NCBI GenBank assembly: GCA_015060555.1
Contig: SUYG01000044.1
Location: 62,001 to 126,000 of the forward strand
Origin: Physcousia sp015060555
Lineage (GTDB): Bacteria > Bacteroidota > Bacteroidia > Bacteroidales > Bacteroidaceae
Length of the DNA stretch: 64,000 nt
Reading direction: 5' to 3'
A program made the position numbers and the translations under genes. Of the stretch, positions 55,743 through 63,063 are shown in pieces. The first letter of the stretch is position 1; every line of letters begins with the position of its first letter. Below the pieces are notes generated by a model. That model was not told the origin of the DNA, did not search any database, and saw nothing but the letters and a program-made list of their open reading frames with translations.

Positions 55743-56098
55743 TGATCCGTCAGTGTTTTATCATCTTTGGCTGCCTCGCGTTGGGCGAACTCATCGTGTG
55801 GCTCACAGGCATCAGCATCCCGAGTAGTATCATCGGGATGCTGCTGTTGACGGGCCTGCTGCAGACGAAGGTCATCAAGATGGAATGGGTGAAGGGGATG
55901 TCGGACTTCCTCATCTCCAACATGGGTTTCTTCTTCGTACCCCCGGGCGTAGCGCTGATGCTATACTTAGATGTCATCAAAGCAGAATTTCTGCCTATAG
56001 CCGTGGCAACGGTCGTGAGCACCGTGGTGGTGCTCATCGTGACGGGTTGGGTGCATCAGATGTTCAAAGTGAAGAGTGATGGAGATACTACAGAATAA
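55742..56098 (+). CDS. lrgA: CidA/LrgA family membrane protein
   Basis: A 118-residue membrane protein with four hydrophobic segments of the CidA/LrgA holin-like family (for example IPSSIIGMLLLTGLL near 27-41 and MGFFFVPPGVALMLYLD near 60-76). It acts with the LrgB-type partner in murein-hydrolase control or small-molecule export. It is coupled to serS by a one-base overlap and overlaps the lrgB start by 20 bases. Confidence 0.88.
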   Translation: MIRQCFIIFGCLALGELIVWLTGISIPSSIIGMLLLTGLLQTKVIKMEWVKGMSDFLISNMGFFFVPPGVALMLYLDVIKAEFLPIAVATVVSTVVVLIVTGWVHQMFKVKSDGDTTE

Positions 56099-56774
56099 CA
56101 TCGTCCTGCTGGCACTGACATTCGGCATCTTCTTTCTCGCACGCCAACTGCAGAAACGGGTGGGATGGATTGTGCTGAATCCCATCCTCGTGACCATCGC
56201 GGTACTGATTGTGCTGCTGAAGGTCATGGGCATCAGCTACGAGACCTACGCCCAGGCCGGCGGCTACATCGAATTCTGGCTGAAGCCCGCCATCGTGGCC
56301 CTGGGCGTTCCGCTCTACCAGCATCTGGGACAGATACGCCGTCAGTTTCTGCCCATCTTCCTGTCGCAGCTGACAGGTTGCATAGCAGGCGTTGCGAGTG
56401 TGGTGCTCATCGCACAGCTGATGGGTGCTTCACGCGAGACCATCATCTCACTGGCTCCCAAGTCCGTAACCACACCGATAGCGATGGAGGTGTGCCAGGC
56501 CATGGGTGGCATCCCGTCGCTCACGGCAGCCATCGTGGTCTGCGTGGGTCTCTTCGGTGCCGTCTTCGGCTTCAAGGTGCTGGAGGTGTGGCACATCAAG
56601 AACCCCTACTCTCAGGGCTTAAGCATCGGCACGGCATCGCATGCCGTCGGCACCTCACGTGCCATGGAGAAAGGCGAGACCTACGGAGCCTATGCCTCGC
56701 TGGGGCTCATCCTCAACGGCCTGCTCACGGCCCTGCTGGCTCCACTGATCCTGAAGTTGATGGGAGTGATGTAG
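56079..56774 (+). CDS. lrgB: LrgB family membrane protein
   Basis: A 231-residue polytopic membrane protein of the LrgB/CidB family. The signature SLAPKSVTTPIAMEV near 127-141 and the terminal GTASHAVGTSRAMEKGE near 187-203 are conserved. The ATG at 56079 is preferred over a GTG one codon upstream. A strong terminator follows. Confidence 0.9.
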   Translation: MEILQNNIVLLALTFGIFFLARQLQKRVGWIVLNPILVTIAVLIVLLKVMGISYETYAQAGGYIEFWLKPAIVALGVPLYQHLGQIRRQFLPIFLSQLTGCIAGVASVVLIAQLMGASRETIISLAPKSVTTPIAMEVCQAMGGIPSLTAAIVVCVGLFGAVFGFKVLEVWHIKNPYSQGLSIGTASHAVGTSRAMEKGETYGAYASLGLILNGLLTALLAPLILKLMGVM

Positions 56775-56837
56775 GAATGACTTTAGGTCTTTCACCCTTT
56801 GAAACGCCATCGTGCGTTTAATGCCGACAGAAGACAA

Positions 56838-56872
56838 AAGAGGCGTGCCCCTGTGGACACGCCTCTTCTTGT
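56838..56872. terminator. Bidirectional terminator after lrgB
   Basis: Perfect 10-base arms AAGAGGCGTG (56838-56847) and CACGCCTCTT (56858-56867), with T-rich sequence on both sides. It separates lrgB from the minus-strand ribosomal genes. Confidence 0.85.
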
Positions 56873-56951
56873 TTCGCTCATCCTGCAAGCAGGATGTAGG
56901 ATATTGAAAGTTGCTACTTGCTGTGAAGATTAGTTCCTGAAGAAAAGCCCT

Positions 56952-57107
56952 TTAGTTCTTGAAGAAATCCTGGACGGCCTCGTTGGGGACCATCTTCTCA
57001 TCGAAGGAGTAAGAACCTTTTTCGTTCTTCACCATCTTGATGACCTTTGTGTAGCTACGGCCATCGGTCTTACCCGTTTGCAGGGTTGCGACTGTTTTCT
57101 TTGCCAT
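56952..57107 (-). CDS. DUF4295 small ribosome-associated-type protein
   Basis: A 51-residue basic protein (MAKKTVATLQTGKTDGRS...) matching the DUF4295 family, which is nearly always encoded after rpmG in Bacteroidetes. Its role is unknown, but position and charge suggest the ribosome. It is 12 bases after rpmG on the same strand. Confidence 0.88.
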   Translation of the reverse strand: MAKKTVATLQTGKTDGRSYTKVIKMVKNEKGSYSFDEKMVPNEAVQDFFKN

Positions 57108-57119
57108 GTTGCTTCAGTT

Positions 57120-57308
57120 TTATTTGATTTCCTTGTGAACCGTCATGCGCTTGAGAATCGGATTGTACTTCTTCAACTCCAGACGCTCGGGGGTGTTCTT
57201 TCTGTTCTTCGTGGTGATGTAGCGGGAGGTGCCGGGGAGGCCGCTCTCCTTCATTTCCGTGCATTCGAGAATCACCTGTACTCTATTGCCTTTAGCTTTC
57301 TTTGCCAT
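57120..57308 (-). CDS. rpmG: 50S ribosomal protein L33
   Basis: A 62-residue L33 (MAKKAKGNRVQVILECTEMK, then RYITTKNRKNTPERLELKKY). Only one cysteine is present, so it is the zinc-free form. It lies between rpmB and the DUF4295 gene. Confidence 0.95.
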   Translation of the reverse strand: MAKKAKGNRVQVILECTEMKESGLPGTSRYITTKNRKNTPERLELKKYNPILKRMTVHKEIK

Positions 57309-57350
57309 GATTTACTACGTTTTGAATGTTAACGACTCAGATGGCTCTGC

Positions 57351-57587
57351 TTACTGGAGGTAGCCCTTTTCAGCTGCACGCTTGATAGCGGCATCGAGAC
57401 CAATCTTGTTAATCAAGCGCAGACCGGCAGCCGAGATGTTCAGGCTGATCCAGCAGTCTTCCTCGACCCAGTAGAACTTCTTGGTGAAGAGGTTCACGTC
57501 GAAGACACGCTTTGTGCGGCGCTTAGAGTGCGACACATTGTTACCGTGCATCGCTTTCTTTCCGGTGATTTGACAGATCTTAGACAT
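57351..57587 (-). CDS. rpmB: 50S ribosomal protein L28
   Basis: A 78-residue L28 with the family start MSKICQITGKKAMHGNNVSH and the rRNA-binding SKRRTKRVFDVNL. It leads the three-gene ribosomal operon. Confidence 0.96.
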   Translation of the reverse strand: MSKICQITGKKAMHGNNVSHSKRRTKRVFDVNLFTKKFYWVEEDCWISLNISAAGLRLINKIGLDAAIKRAAEKGYLQ

Positions 57588-57642
57588 GTTCTAATCTTTC
57601 CTTTTTGTAACTTTCAATATTACTTTTCTTCCAAACAGCGCG

Positions 57643-57674
57643 CAAAGGTACTGCATTTTTTCGGATTACGCAAA
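57643..57674 (-). promoter_or_regulatory. Promoter of the L28-L33-DUF4295 operon
   Basis: On the minus strand TTTG (57671-57674) and TACCTTTG (57643-57650) are 20 bases apart. Confidence 0.8.
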
Positions 57675-57690
57675 GGTTTGAGCGAAAAAA

Positions 57691-58194
57691 TCACTCCGAG
57701 ACGAGCGGAAAGTCATTTTTCAGGCGTTCCAGCAGCATTTGAAGGGCAGTGAGTGTGGCTCTGGTGACATTTTCTTCACGTCCGTCGTCGCCACGCAACT
57801 CGCGCACGTCAATCCGGTCTGTTGTGCCCACCGCCACGAAGATGGTTCCCACGGGAGCCTCGGGGCCTCCGCCTGGTCCGGCATAGCCCGTGACAGCCAC
57901 GGCGTAATGGCTGTCGAGATGTTCTATGGCTCCTTCCACCATCACGCGTGCCACGTCTTCGCTCACGGCACCTTTTTCTTCCAACAGTGCCGACGGGACA
58001 CCCAGCAGTTTCACTTTCAGATCGTTAGAATAGGCTACGATGCCACCACGGAAGTAGTTGCTGGCACCGGGAAGGGCTGCTATGGCTGATGCCACATTGC
58101 CAACGGTGCAACTTTCGGCCGTACTGACGGTCTTTCCTGAGCGCCAAAGATACTCACTGATCTCGCGCGAAATTAACTTTGTCTGAATATTCAC
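57691..58194 (-). CDS. pncC: CinA-like nicotinamide-nucleotide amidohydrolase
   Basis: A 167-residue protein corresponding to the C-terminal CinA/PncC domain. TAESCTVGNVASAI near 24-37, the central AVTGYAGPGGG near 98-108, and a helical end are the family marks. It deamidates nicotinamide mononucleotide in pyridine nucleotide recycling. The N-terminal half of full CinA proteins is absent, as in the stand-alone PncC type. Confidence 0.9.
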   Translation of the reverse strand: MNIQTKLISREISEYLWRSGKTVSTAESCTVGNVASAIAALPGASNYFRGGIVAYSNDLKVKLLGVPSALLEEKGAVSEDVARVMVEGAIEHLDSHYAVAVTGYAGPGGGPEAPVGTIFVAVGTTDRIDVRELRGDDGREENVTRATLTALQMLLERLKNDFPLVSE

Positions 58195-58200
58195 AACCTA

Positions 58201-58314
58201 TATAATTTTACAATTTGACAATCTATTTTATTGGACAATTTGACGATTTACAATTTCACAATTTTCTTGAGCCTTGAACTCTTGAACTTCTTGAACTTCT
58301 TAAACCCTTAAACC
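58201..58314. repeat. Repeat-rich spacer between pncC and tsaD
   Basis: ACAATTT, GACGATT, TACAATT and TCACAAT units (58238-58263) have a 7-base period, followed by TCTTGAACT-type 9- to 10-base units (58270-58310). No gene is present. Confidence 0.65.
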
Positions 58315-59424
58315 CTATATAGCCACTCTACTATACGCCGGAGCTTCCATCGGGCAGAAGTCCTTGTCGGCATACTTGAAGGTGCCCGTGATGGCGATCA
58401 TGGCAGCGTTGTCGGTGGTGTAGCTGAACTTGGGGATATAGATGGTCCAGCCGTAGCGACGGGCATGTTCCTTGAAGGCTTCACGCAGACCTGTGTTGGC
58501 GCTGACGCCTCCGGCCACGGCGACATGCTTGATTTTCAAGTCCTTGGCGGCGCGGCGCAGTTTGTTCATGAGGATGTCCACAATGGTCTTCTCCAGCGAC
58601 GCTGCCAGGTCTTCCTTGTGATGCTCGATAAAGTCGGGATCATCCTTCATCCAGTCGCGTAGGTTGTACAGGAACGAGGTCTTCAGACCACTGAAGCTGT
58701 AGTTGTAGCCCTCGATGGCGGGCTTGGCGAAGTGGAAGGCGTCGGGGTTGCCCTGTCGTGCCAGACGGTCTATGATGGGGCCGCCGGGATAGCCCAAGCC
58801 CATCACCTTGGAGCATTTGTCGATAGCCTCGCCGGCAGCATCGTCGATGGTCTGCCCGATAATCTGCATGTCGTTGTATGCCTTCACGAGCACAATCTGC
58901 GAGTTGCCGCCGCTGACGAGCAGGCAGAGGAAGGGGAAGGGAGGGACGGACCCCTCTAAATCTCCCCGTAAGGGGAGACTTGCATTTCCACTTGTTCTCT
59001 CAGCGCCAGCCTGCGCCCCTCCCTGACGGGAGGGGTCAGGGGGTGGGTCTTTTATAAAATGTGCCAGCACGTGGCCCTGCAAGTGGTTCACGTCGATCAT
59101 GGGGATGCCCAGCGAGGCTGCCAGCCCTTTGGCGAAGCTGACGCCCACGAGCAGCGAGCCCATGAGACCGGGTCCACGCGTGAAGGCGATGGCCGACAGT
59201 TCCTCCTTCGAGATGCCGGCGCGCTTCAGTGCCTGATCCACCACGGGTACAATATTCTGTTGATGCGCGCGCGAGGCCAGCTCGGGCACTACGCCGCCGT
59301 AAGCCTCATGCACAGCCTGCGAAGCCGTCACGTTCGACAGCAGGTAGCCATCGCGGATGACAGCCGCCGAGGTGTCATCACAGGAGGATTCGATGCCTAA
59401 TATGGTAATATTTTTTTTCGACAT
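58315..59424 (-). CDS. tsaD: tRNA N6-adenosine threonylcarbamoyltransferase TsaD
   Basis: A 369-residue enzyme that places the threonylcarbamoyl group on A37 of ANN-decoding tRNAs, with TsaB and TsaE. The ASKHA-fold start GIESSCDDTSAAV is at 10-22, the iron-binding HLQGH at 114-118, SGGNSQ at 171-176, and SANTGLREAF near 306-315. Related proteins are about 335-345 residues long. The extra length is residues about 126-160, translated from a palindromic repeat element (58947-59052), directly after the metal-binding histidines. The insertion replaces a normally short linker and leaves the frame open. Confidence 0.93.
   Translation of the reverse strand: MSKKNITILGIESSCDDTSAAVIRDGYLLSNVTASQAVHEAYGGVVPELASRAHQQNIVPVVDQALKRAGISKEELSAIAFTRGPGLMGSLLVGVSFAKGLAASLGIPMIDVNHLQGHVLAHFIKDPPPDPSRQGGAQAGAERTSGNASLPLRGDLEGSVPPFPFLCLLVSGGNSQIVLVKAYNDMQIIGQTIDDAAGEAIDKCSKVMGLGYPGGPIIDRLARQGNPDAFHFAKPAIEGYNYSFSGLKTSFLYNLRDWMKDDPDFIEHHKEDLAASLEKTIVDILMNKLRRAAKDLKIKHVAVAGGVSANTGLREAFKEHARRYGWTIYIPKFSYTTDNAAMIAITGTFKYADKDFCPMEAPAYSRVAI
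58947..59052 (-). repeat. GC-rich palindromic elements inside tsaD
   Basis: Two palindromes, TCTCCCC-GTAA-GGGGAGA (58961-58978) and CCCCTCCC-TGAC-GGGAGGGG (59016-59035), plus GGGGTGGGTCTTTT. The minus strand reads them as KDPPPDPSRQGG and SLPLRGDLEG. Confidence 0.88.
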
Positions 59425-59477
59425 TTCGCTATTTCGATATTACGTTATTACGTCATTTTTTAGGATAGCCTGTCCGC

Positions 59478-59517
59478 AGCTCCCCTCCCTACAAGGGAGG
59501 GGTTGAGGGTGGGTCTT
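59478..59517 (-). repeat. GC-rich palindromic element between map and tsaD
   Basis: CCCCTCCCT-ACA-AGGGAGGGG followed by TTGAGGGTGGGTCTTT is the same family as inside tsaD, but here it lies right at the map stop codon. Confidence 0.85.
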
Positions 59518-60380
59518 TAGTGCGTCAGCACCTCCACCCCATGTTCCGTCATCACGAACGTGTGTTCCCATTGTGCGCTGGGCAGCTCGTCCTCGGTGAC
59601 CACGGTCCATCCGTCGTCCTCGTCGCAGAACACCTCCCATGTGCCCATATTGATCATGGGTTCGATGGTGAACACCATGCCGGGCACGAGGAGCATGCCG
59701 GTGCCCTTGTGACCATAGTGGTCCACATCGGGCTCTTCGTGGAACTCAAGGCCCACGCCGTGTCCTGCGAGGTCACGGACGACGCTGAAGCCGTTCTTGT
59801 GGGCGTGTTTCTGGATGGCATTGCCGATGTCACCGACATAGACGTAGGGTTTGGAGCACACCTCCTCGCCAATCTTCAGACATTCCCATGCCACATCCAC
59901 CAGCTTCTGGCGCTTGGCATCGGTCTTGCCACCCACGACATACATGCGCGAGGCATCGGCAAAGTAGCCGTCGAGGATGGTGGTGCAATCGACATTGACG
60001 ATGTCGCCGTCCTCCAGCACCTCCCAGTCGTTGGGGATGCCGTGGCAGACGACCTCGTTGACGCTGGTGCAGCACGAACGCGGGAAGCCGTCATAGCCCA
60101 GACAGGCCGAGGTGGCACCGTGTGCTGCGGTATAGTCCGCCACCATATCATCTATCTCCTGCGTACACATGCCCGCGTGAATCTTGTCGGTGAGCATGTC
60201 AAGGATGCCCGTGTTGATGACGCCGGCACGACGGATGCCCTCGATCTGCTCGGGCGTCTTGATAAGCGAACGCGTAGGCACCACCTTGCCGCGCTCCTGT
60301 GCTGCCAGGATGATGCGGTCCATCTCGGTCAGTTCCTGACCTTTGACGATGGTCCAGATATTTTTCTTTTTCTTTGTCAT
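59517..60380 (-). CDS. map: Methionine aminopeptidase type I
   Basis: A 287-residue metallopeptidase that removes the initiator methionine. The five metal ligands can be seen: NVDCTTILDGYFAD with both aspartates near 126-137, GHGVG near 205, TIEPM near 237, and QWEHT near 270. The N-terminus has about 40 extra residues. The start overlaps the stop of the upstream symporter gene by four bases. Confidence 0.93.
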   Translation of the reverse strand: MTKKKKNIWTIVKGQELTEMDRIILAAQERGKVVPTRSLIKTPEQIEGIRRAGVINTGILDMLTDKIHAGMCTQEIDDMVADYTAAHGATSACLGYDGFPRSCCTSVNEVVCHGIPNDWEVLEDGDIVNVDCTTILDGYFADASRMYVVGGKTDAKRQKLVDVAWECLKIGEEVCSKPYVYVGDIGNAIQKHAHKNGFSVVRDLAGHGVGLEFHEEPDVDHYGHKGTGMLLVPGMVFTIEPMINMGTWEVFCDEDDGWTVVTEDELPSAQWEHTFVMTEHGVEVLTH

Positions 60381-61798
60381 GATCGTTTAGCAAAAAAGAG
60401 CCCGGCGAAGGTGAGGGCTCCGTTAAGAAGTAGAATCTCGTAGCCGAAGTGATAGCCCCAGTAGGTCGCCGACAGCTGAGAGAGCAGGTAGCAGAGCACT
60501 GGGGAGGCTACACAGATATAGGGCACAGCACGCTCGGCAGGCTTGAAGCGCTCGGGCAGGAAGAGCCCGAAGGCGAAGAGGCCGAGGAGAGGGCCGTAGG
60601 TGTATGATGCAATGACATAGACAGCATCGATGACGCTGGTGTTGTTCAGCGCACGGAAGACGATGATGAGGCCGAGGACTGCCAACGTCATCACAGCGTG
60701 CATGACACGGCGCAGGCGTTCGTCATCCTTGCGGTGACACAAGTCCACGCAGACGCTGGTGGTCAGCGCTGTCAAGGCGCTGTCGGCACTGGAGAAAGCC
60801 GCTGCGGAGATGCCGATGGCGAAGCACGCTGTGGCCGCCTGACCCAGATAGCCGCCGGCACACAGGAATGGCAGCACCTCGTCGCCCGAAGCGGGCAGCG
60901 CCACGGCGTGGCGGGCAGCATAGGCGTAGAGGAGCACGCCCAGCGAGAGGAACATGAGGTTGGCGGGCAGATAGAGCAGGCCGTTGACAAGCATGTTCTT
61001 TTGCGACTCATGCAGCGTGCGGCAGGTGAGGTTCTTCTGCATCATGTCCTGATCCAGGCCCGTCATCACCACGACGATGAAGGCTCCACTGACAAACTGC
61101 TTCCAGAAGTACTGGCGGCTGGCAACATCGTCGAAGACGAAGACACGGCTCATGGGGCTCTCGCGAATCACCTGAACAGCATCCGCTATCCCCCACCCTT
61201 CTGCCGACAACAAGGCATGGATGATCAGTGCCAGCGCTGTCAGCAGCACCACCGTCTGCAGGCAGTCGGTCCACACGATGGTGCCGATGCCACCCCGACG
61301 GGTGTAGAGCCAGATGAGGAGCAGGATGATGAGTGCCGAGAGGCCGAAGGGAATGCCCAGTGCATCGAAGACCAGATACTGAAGGATGGCGCATACCAGG
61401 TAGAGGCGCACGCCTGCGCCCAGCAGCTTGGACAGCAGGAAGAAGGAGGCCCCGGTGTGATAGCTGACGCGCCCGAAGCGCTGCTCCAGGAACGTGTAGA
61501 TGCTGGTGAGTTCCAAGCGGTAATAGACAGGCAGCAGGATGAACGCCACGAGGGCGTAGCCAAGGATGAACCCCATGCACATCTGCAGATAGGTCATCGC
61601 CGAAGCCTGCACCATACCCGGCACACTCACGAAGGTGACGCCGCTCATGCTGGCACCTAACATTCCGAAGGCGACAGCCCACCACGGAGACCGTCGCCCT
61701 CCTCGATAGAAGGTATCGTTGGTGGCTCTTCCCGCTGTCCAGCGCGAGATGGCGAAGAGGACAGCGAAATAAGCCACGAAGAGCACGCCTACCGACAT
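60377..61798 (-). CDS. Sodium:solute symporter (SSS family)
   Basis: A 473-residue membrane protein with about 13 predicted helices. The SSS signature region is visible in WWAVAFGMLGASMSGVTFVS near 35-54 and GIGTIVWTDCLQTVVL near 165-180. It is likely a sodium-coupled importer of unknown substrate (sialic acid, sugars and amino acids are typical for the family). It starts three bases before the stop of the upstream acidic protein gene and overlaps map, forming a tight three-gene run. Confidence 0.88.
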   Translation of the reverse strand: MSVGVLFVAYFAVLFAISRWTAGRATNDTFYRGGRRSPWWAVAFGMLGASMSGVTFVSVPGMVQASAMTYLQMCMGFILGYALVAFILLPVYYRLELTSIYTFLEQRFGRVSYHTGASFFLLSKLLGAGVRLYLVCAILQYLVFDALGIPFGLSALIILLLIWLYTRRGGIGTIVWTDCLQTVVLLTALALIIHALLSAEGWGIADAVQVIRESPMSRVFVFDDVASRQYFWKQFVSGAFIVVVMTGLDQDMMQKNLTCRTLHESQKNMLVNGLLYLPANLMFLSLGVLLYAYAARHAVALPASGDEVLPFLCAGGYLGQAATACFAIGISAAAFSSADSALTALTTSVCVDLCHRKDDERLRRVMHAVMTLAVLGLIIVFRALNNTSVIDAVYVIASYTYGPLLGLFAFGLFLPERFKPAERAVPYICVASPVLCYLLSQLSATYWGYHFGYEILLLNGALTFAGLFFAKRS

Positions 61799-61801
61799 CG
61801 C

Positions 61802-62605
61802 TTACTCCAGCACTGAGAGACCGGCTGTATCGTCCTCGTCGTCGTCTTTGACGTCGGCTTCGGGGGCATAGGAAGAGTAGAACGTGTCGTCGTCCGTAGG
61901 CTGCACCTCCTCGTCTTCGTCGTCCTCGTCGCGGTCGTCGTCGCGGTCGTCGATATCCTCGTCCTCGTCGGGCTTGACGCGATTGCCGTCCTCGTCGTAC
62001 TCGTGTTCCAGGATCATTCTCAGCTTGGCCACGGGCGCCTTCTTCTTGGCGAAGATGGCTTCAACCCATGAGCCCTTGGGCACTTCCAGCACCTCGAAGC
62101 CGTCGCTGACCTTACGGTCCAGCATGCCGCCTGCCATGTGCAGTCGCGAGGCGGGCAGCGTGGTGGTGCTGATCTCAAAGCCGCTCTCGATGATGTCCTT
62201 CATCGCCAGGGGGATGCTGTCCCATCCGCCACCGAAGTTACGGCTGATGAGGTCCAGCAGCGTGGCGGCAGTGATATGCTTGATGTTCTCGTAGCTCAGA
62301 TCCGTGAGACGCGAGATCACGCGCCGGCGGATGGCCACGACGCCCTTGCTCATGTTGCTGCGGGGGAACACAGCCCATTCGCCGTTGGTATATTTGGCAC
62401 TATCGCGTTCGTCGCCGTTGTCAAAATGCACCACCTCATAGGCCAGACGGATGATGTTCAGTAGCTTCTCCTCATACGGCGGAAAGCTATCGTCCTTCAT
62501 CTCCTTCTCCCAGAGATCTACGATTTCGTTCTCGCTCGTGGTCCACACGTTGTTGGCATTCAAGTCGAGAATAGATTCCAATGGATATTCTTCTTCTTTG
62601 TTCAT
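61802..62605 (-). CDS. Hypothetical protein with a highly acidic tail
   Basis: A 267-residue soluble protein. The first 200 residues are mixed helix and strand (for example WEKEMKDDSFPPYEEKLLNI and RRRVISRLTDLSYENIKHIT). The rest is a very acidic stretch (DEDEDIDDRDDDRDEDDEDE, about 218-240). No family is recognised. It is the first gene of the symporter-map run and is preceded by long heptamer arrays. Confidence 0.7.
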   Translation of the reverse strand: MNKEEEYPLESILDLNANNVWTTSENEIVDLWEKEMKDDSFPPYEEKLLNIIRLAYEVVHFDNGDERDSAKYTNGEWAVFPRSNMSKGVVAIRRRVISRLTDLSYENIKHITAATLLDLISRNFGGGWDSIPLAMKDIIESGFEISTTTLPASRLHMAGGMLDRKVSDGFEVLEVPKGSWVEAIFAKKKAPVAKLRMILEHEYDEDGNRVKPDEDEDIDDRDDDRDEDDEDEEVQPTDDDTFYSSYAPEADVKDDDEDDTAGLSVLE

Positions 62606-62642
62606 TTATTGTTAATAGTTTCAAGTTTCAAGAATCAGGGTT

Positions 62643-62761
62643 CAAGAGTCAAGAGTCAAGAGTCGAGAGTCAAAAGTCAAGAGTCAAAAGTCAAGAGTCA
62701 AAAGTCAAGAGTCAAAAGTCAAAAGTCAAGAGTCAAAAGTCAAGAGTCAAAAGTCAAAAGT
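62643..62761 (+). repeat. Heptanucleotide array (CAAGAGT/CAAAAGT), 17 units
   Basis: Seventeen consecutive 7-base units with A/G exchange at the fourth base. Open frames through it give only translated repeat. Confidence 0.95.
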
Positions 62762-62938
62762 AACAATTATTCGTCATTCGTCATTAGTTCTTCTTGTCCT
62801 CGAGTCCTTTTTAACCACAGAGACACAGAGAAACAAAGGCCTTTCCTCTTGCTTTCTTTTGTACGGAGAGCCAGCCAAAACGCTACGCAGGTTTTGTCTT
62901 AGGCTAAGGTCACAGAGAAAGATACTCTAGCTTATGGA
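62762..62938. other. Spacer between two heptamer arrays
   Basis: No gene seen. TTAACCACAGAGACACAGAG (62811-62830) belongs to a dispersed family with a relative near 38372. TCACAGAGAAAG occurs again at 62910. Confidence 0.5.
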
Positions 62939-63043
62939 TTCAAAGTTCAAAGTTCAAAGTTCAAAGTTCAAAGTTCAAAGTTCAAAGTTCAATGTTCAAA
63001 GTTCAATGTTCAAAGTTCAAAGTTCAAAGTTCAAAGTTCAAAG
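62939..63043 (+). repeat. Heptanucleotide array (TTCAAAG), 15 units
   Basis: Fifteen consecutive 7-base units, thirteen TTCAAAG and two TTCAATG. It ends 20 bases before the stop codon of the next minus-strand gene. Confidence 0.95.
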
Positions 63044-63063
63044 TTAGCTTCGCTGACCATTCG

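Noticed and set aside
62581..62902. Two plus-strand frames with SQESRVKSQ-type repeats
   Set aside because: They are translations of the 7-base array and have no flanking coding features.
62643..63043. CRISPR array
   Set aside because: Units are 7 bases long with no unique spacers and no cas genes nearby.
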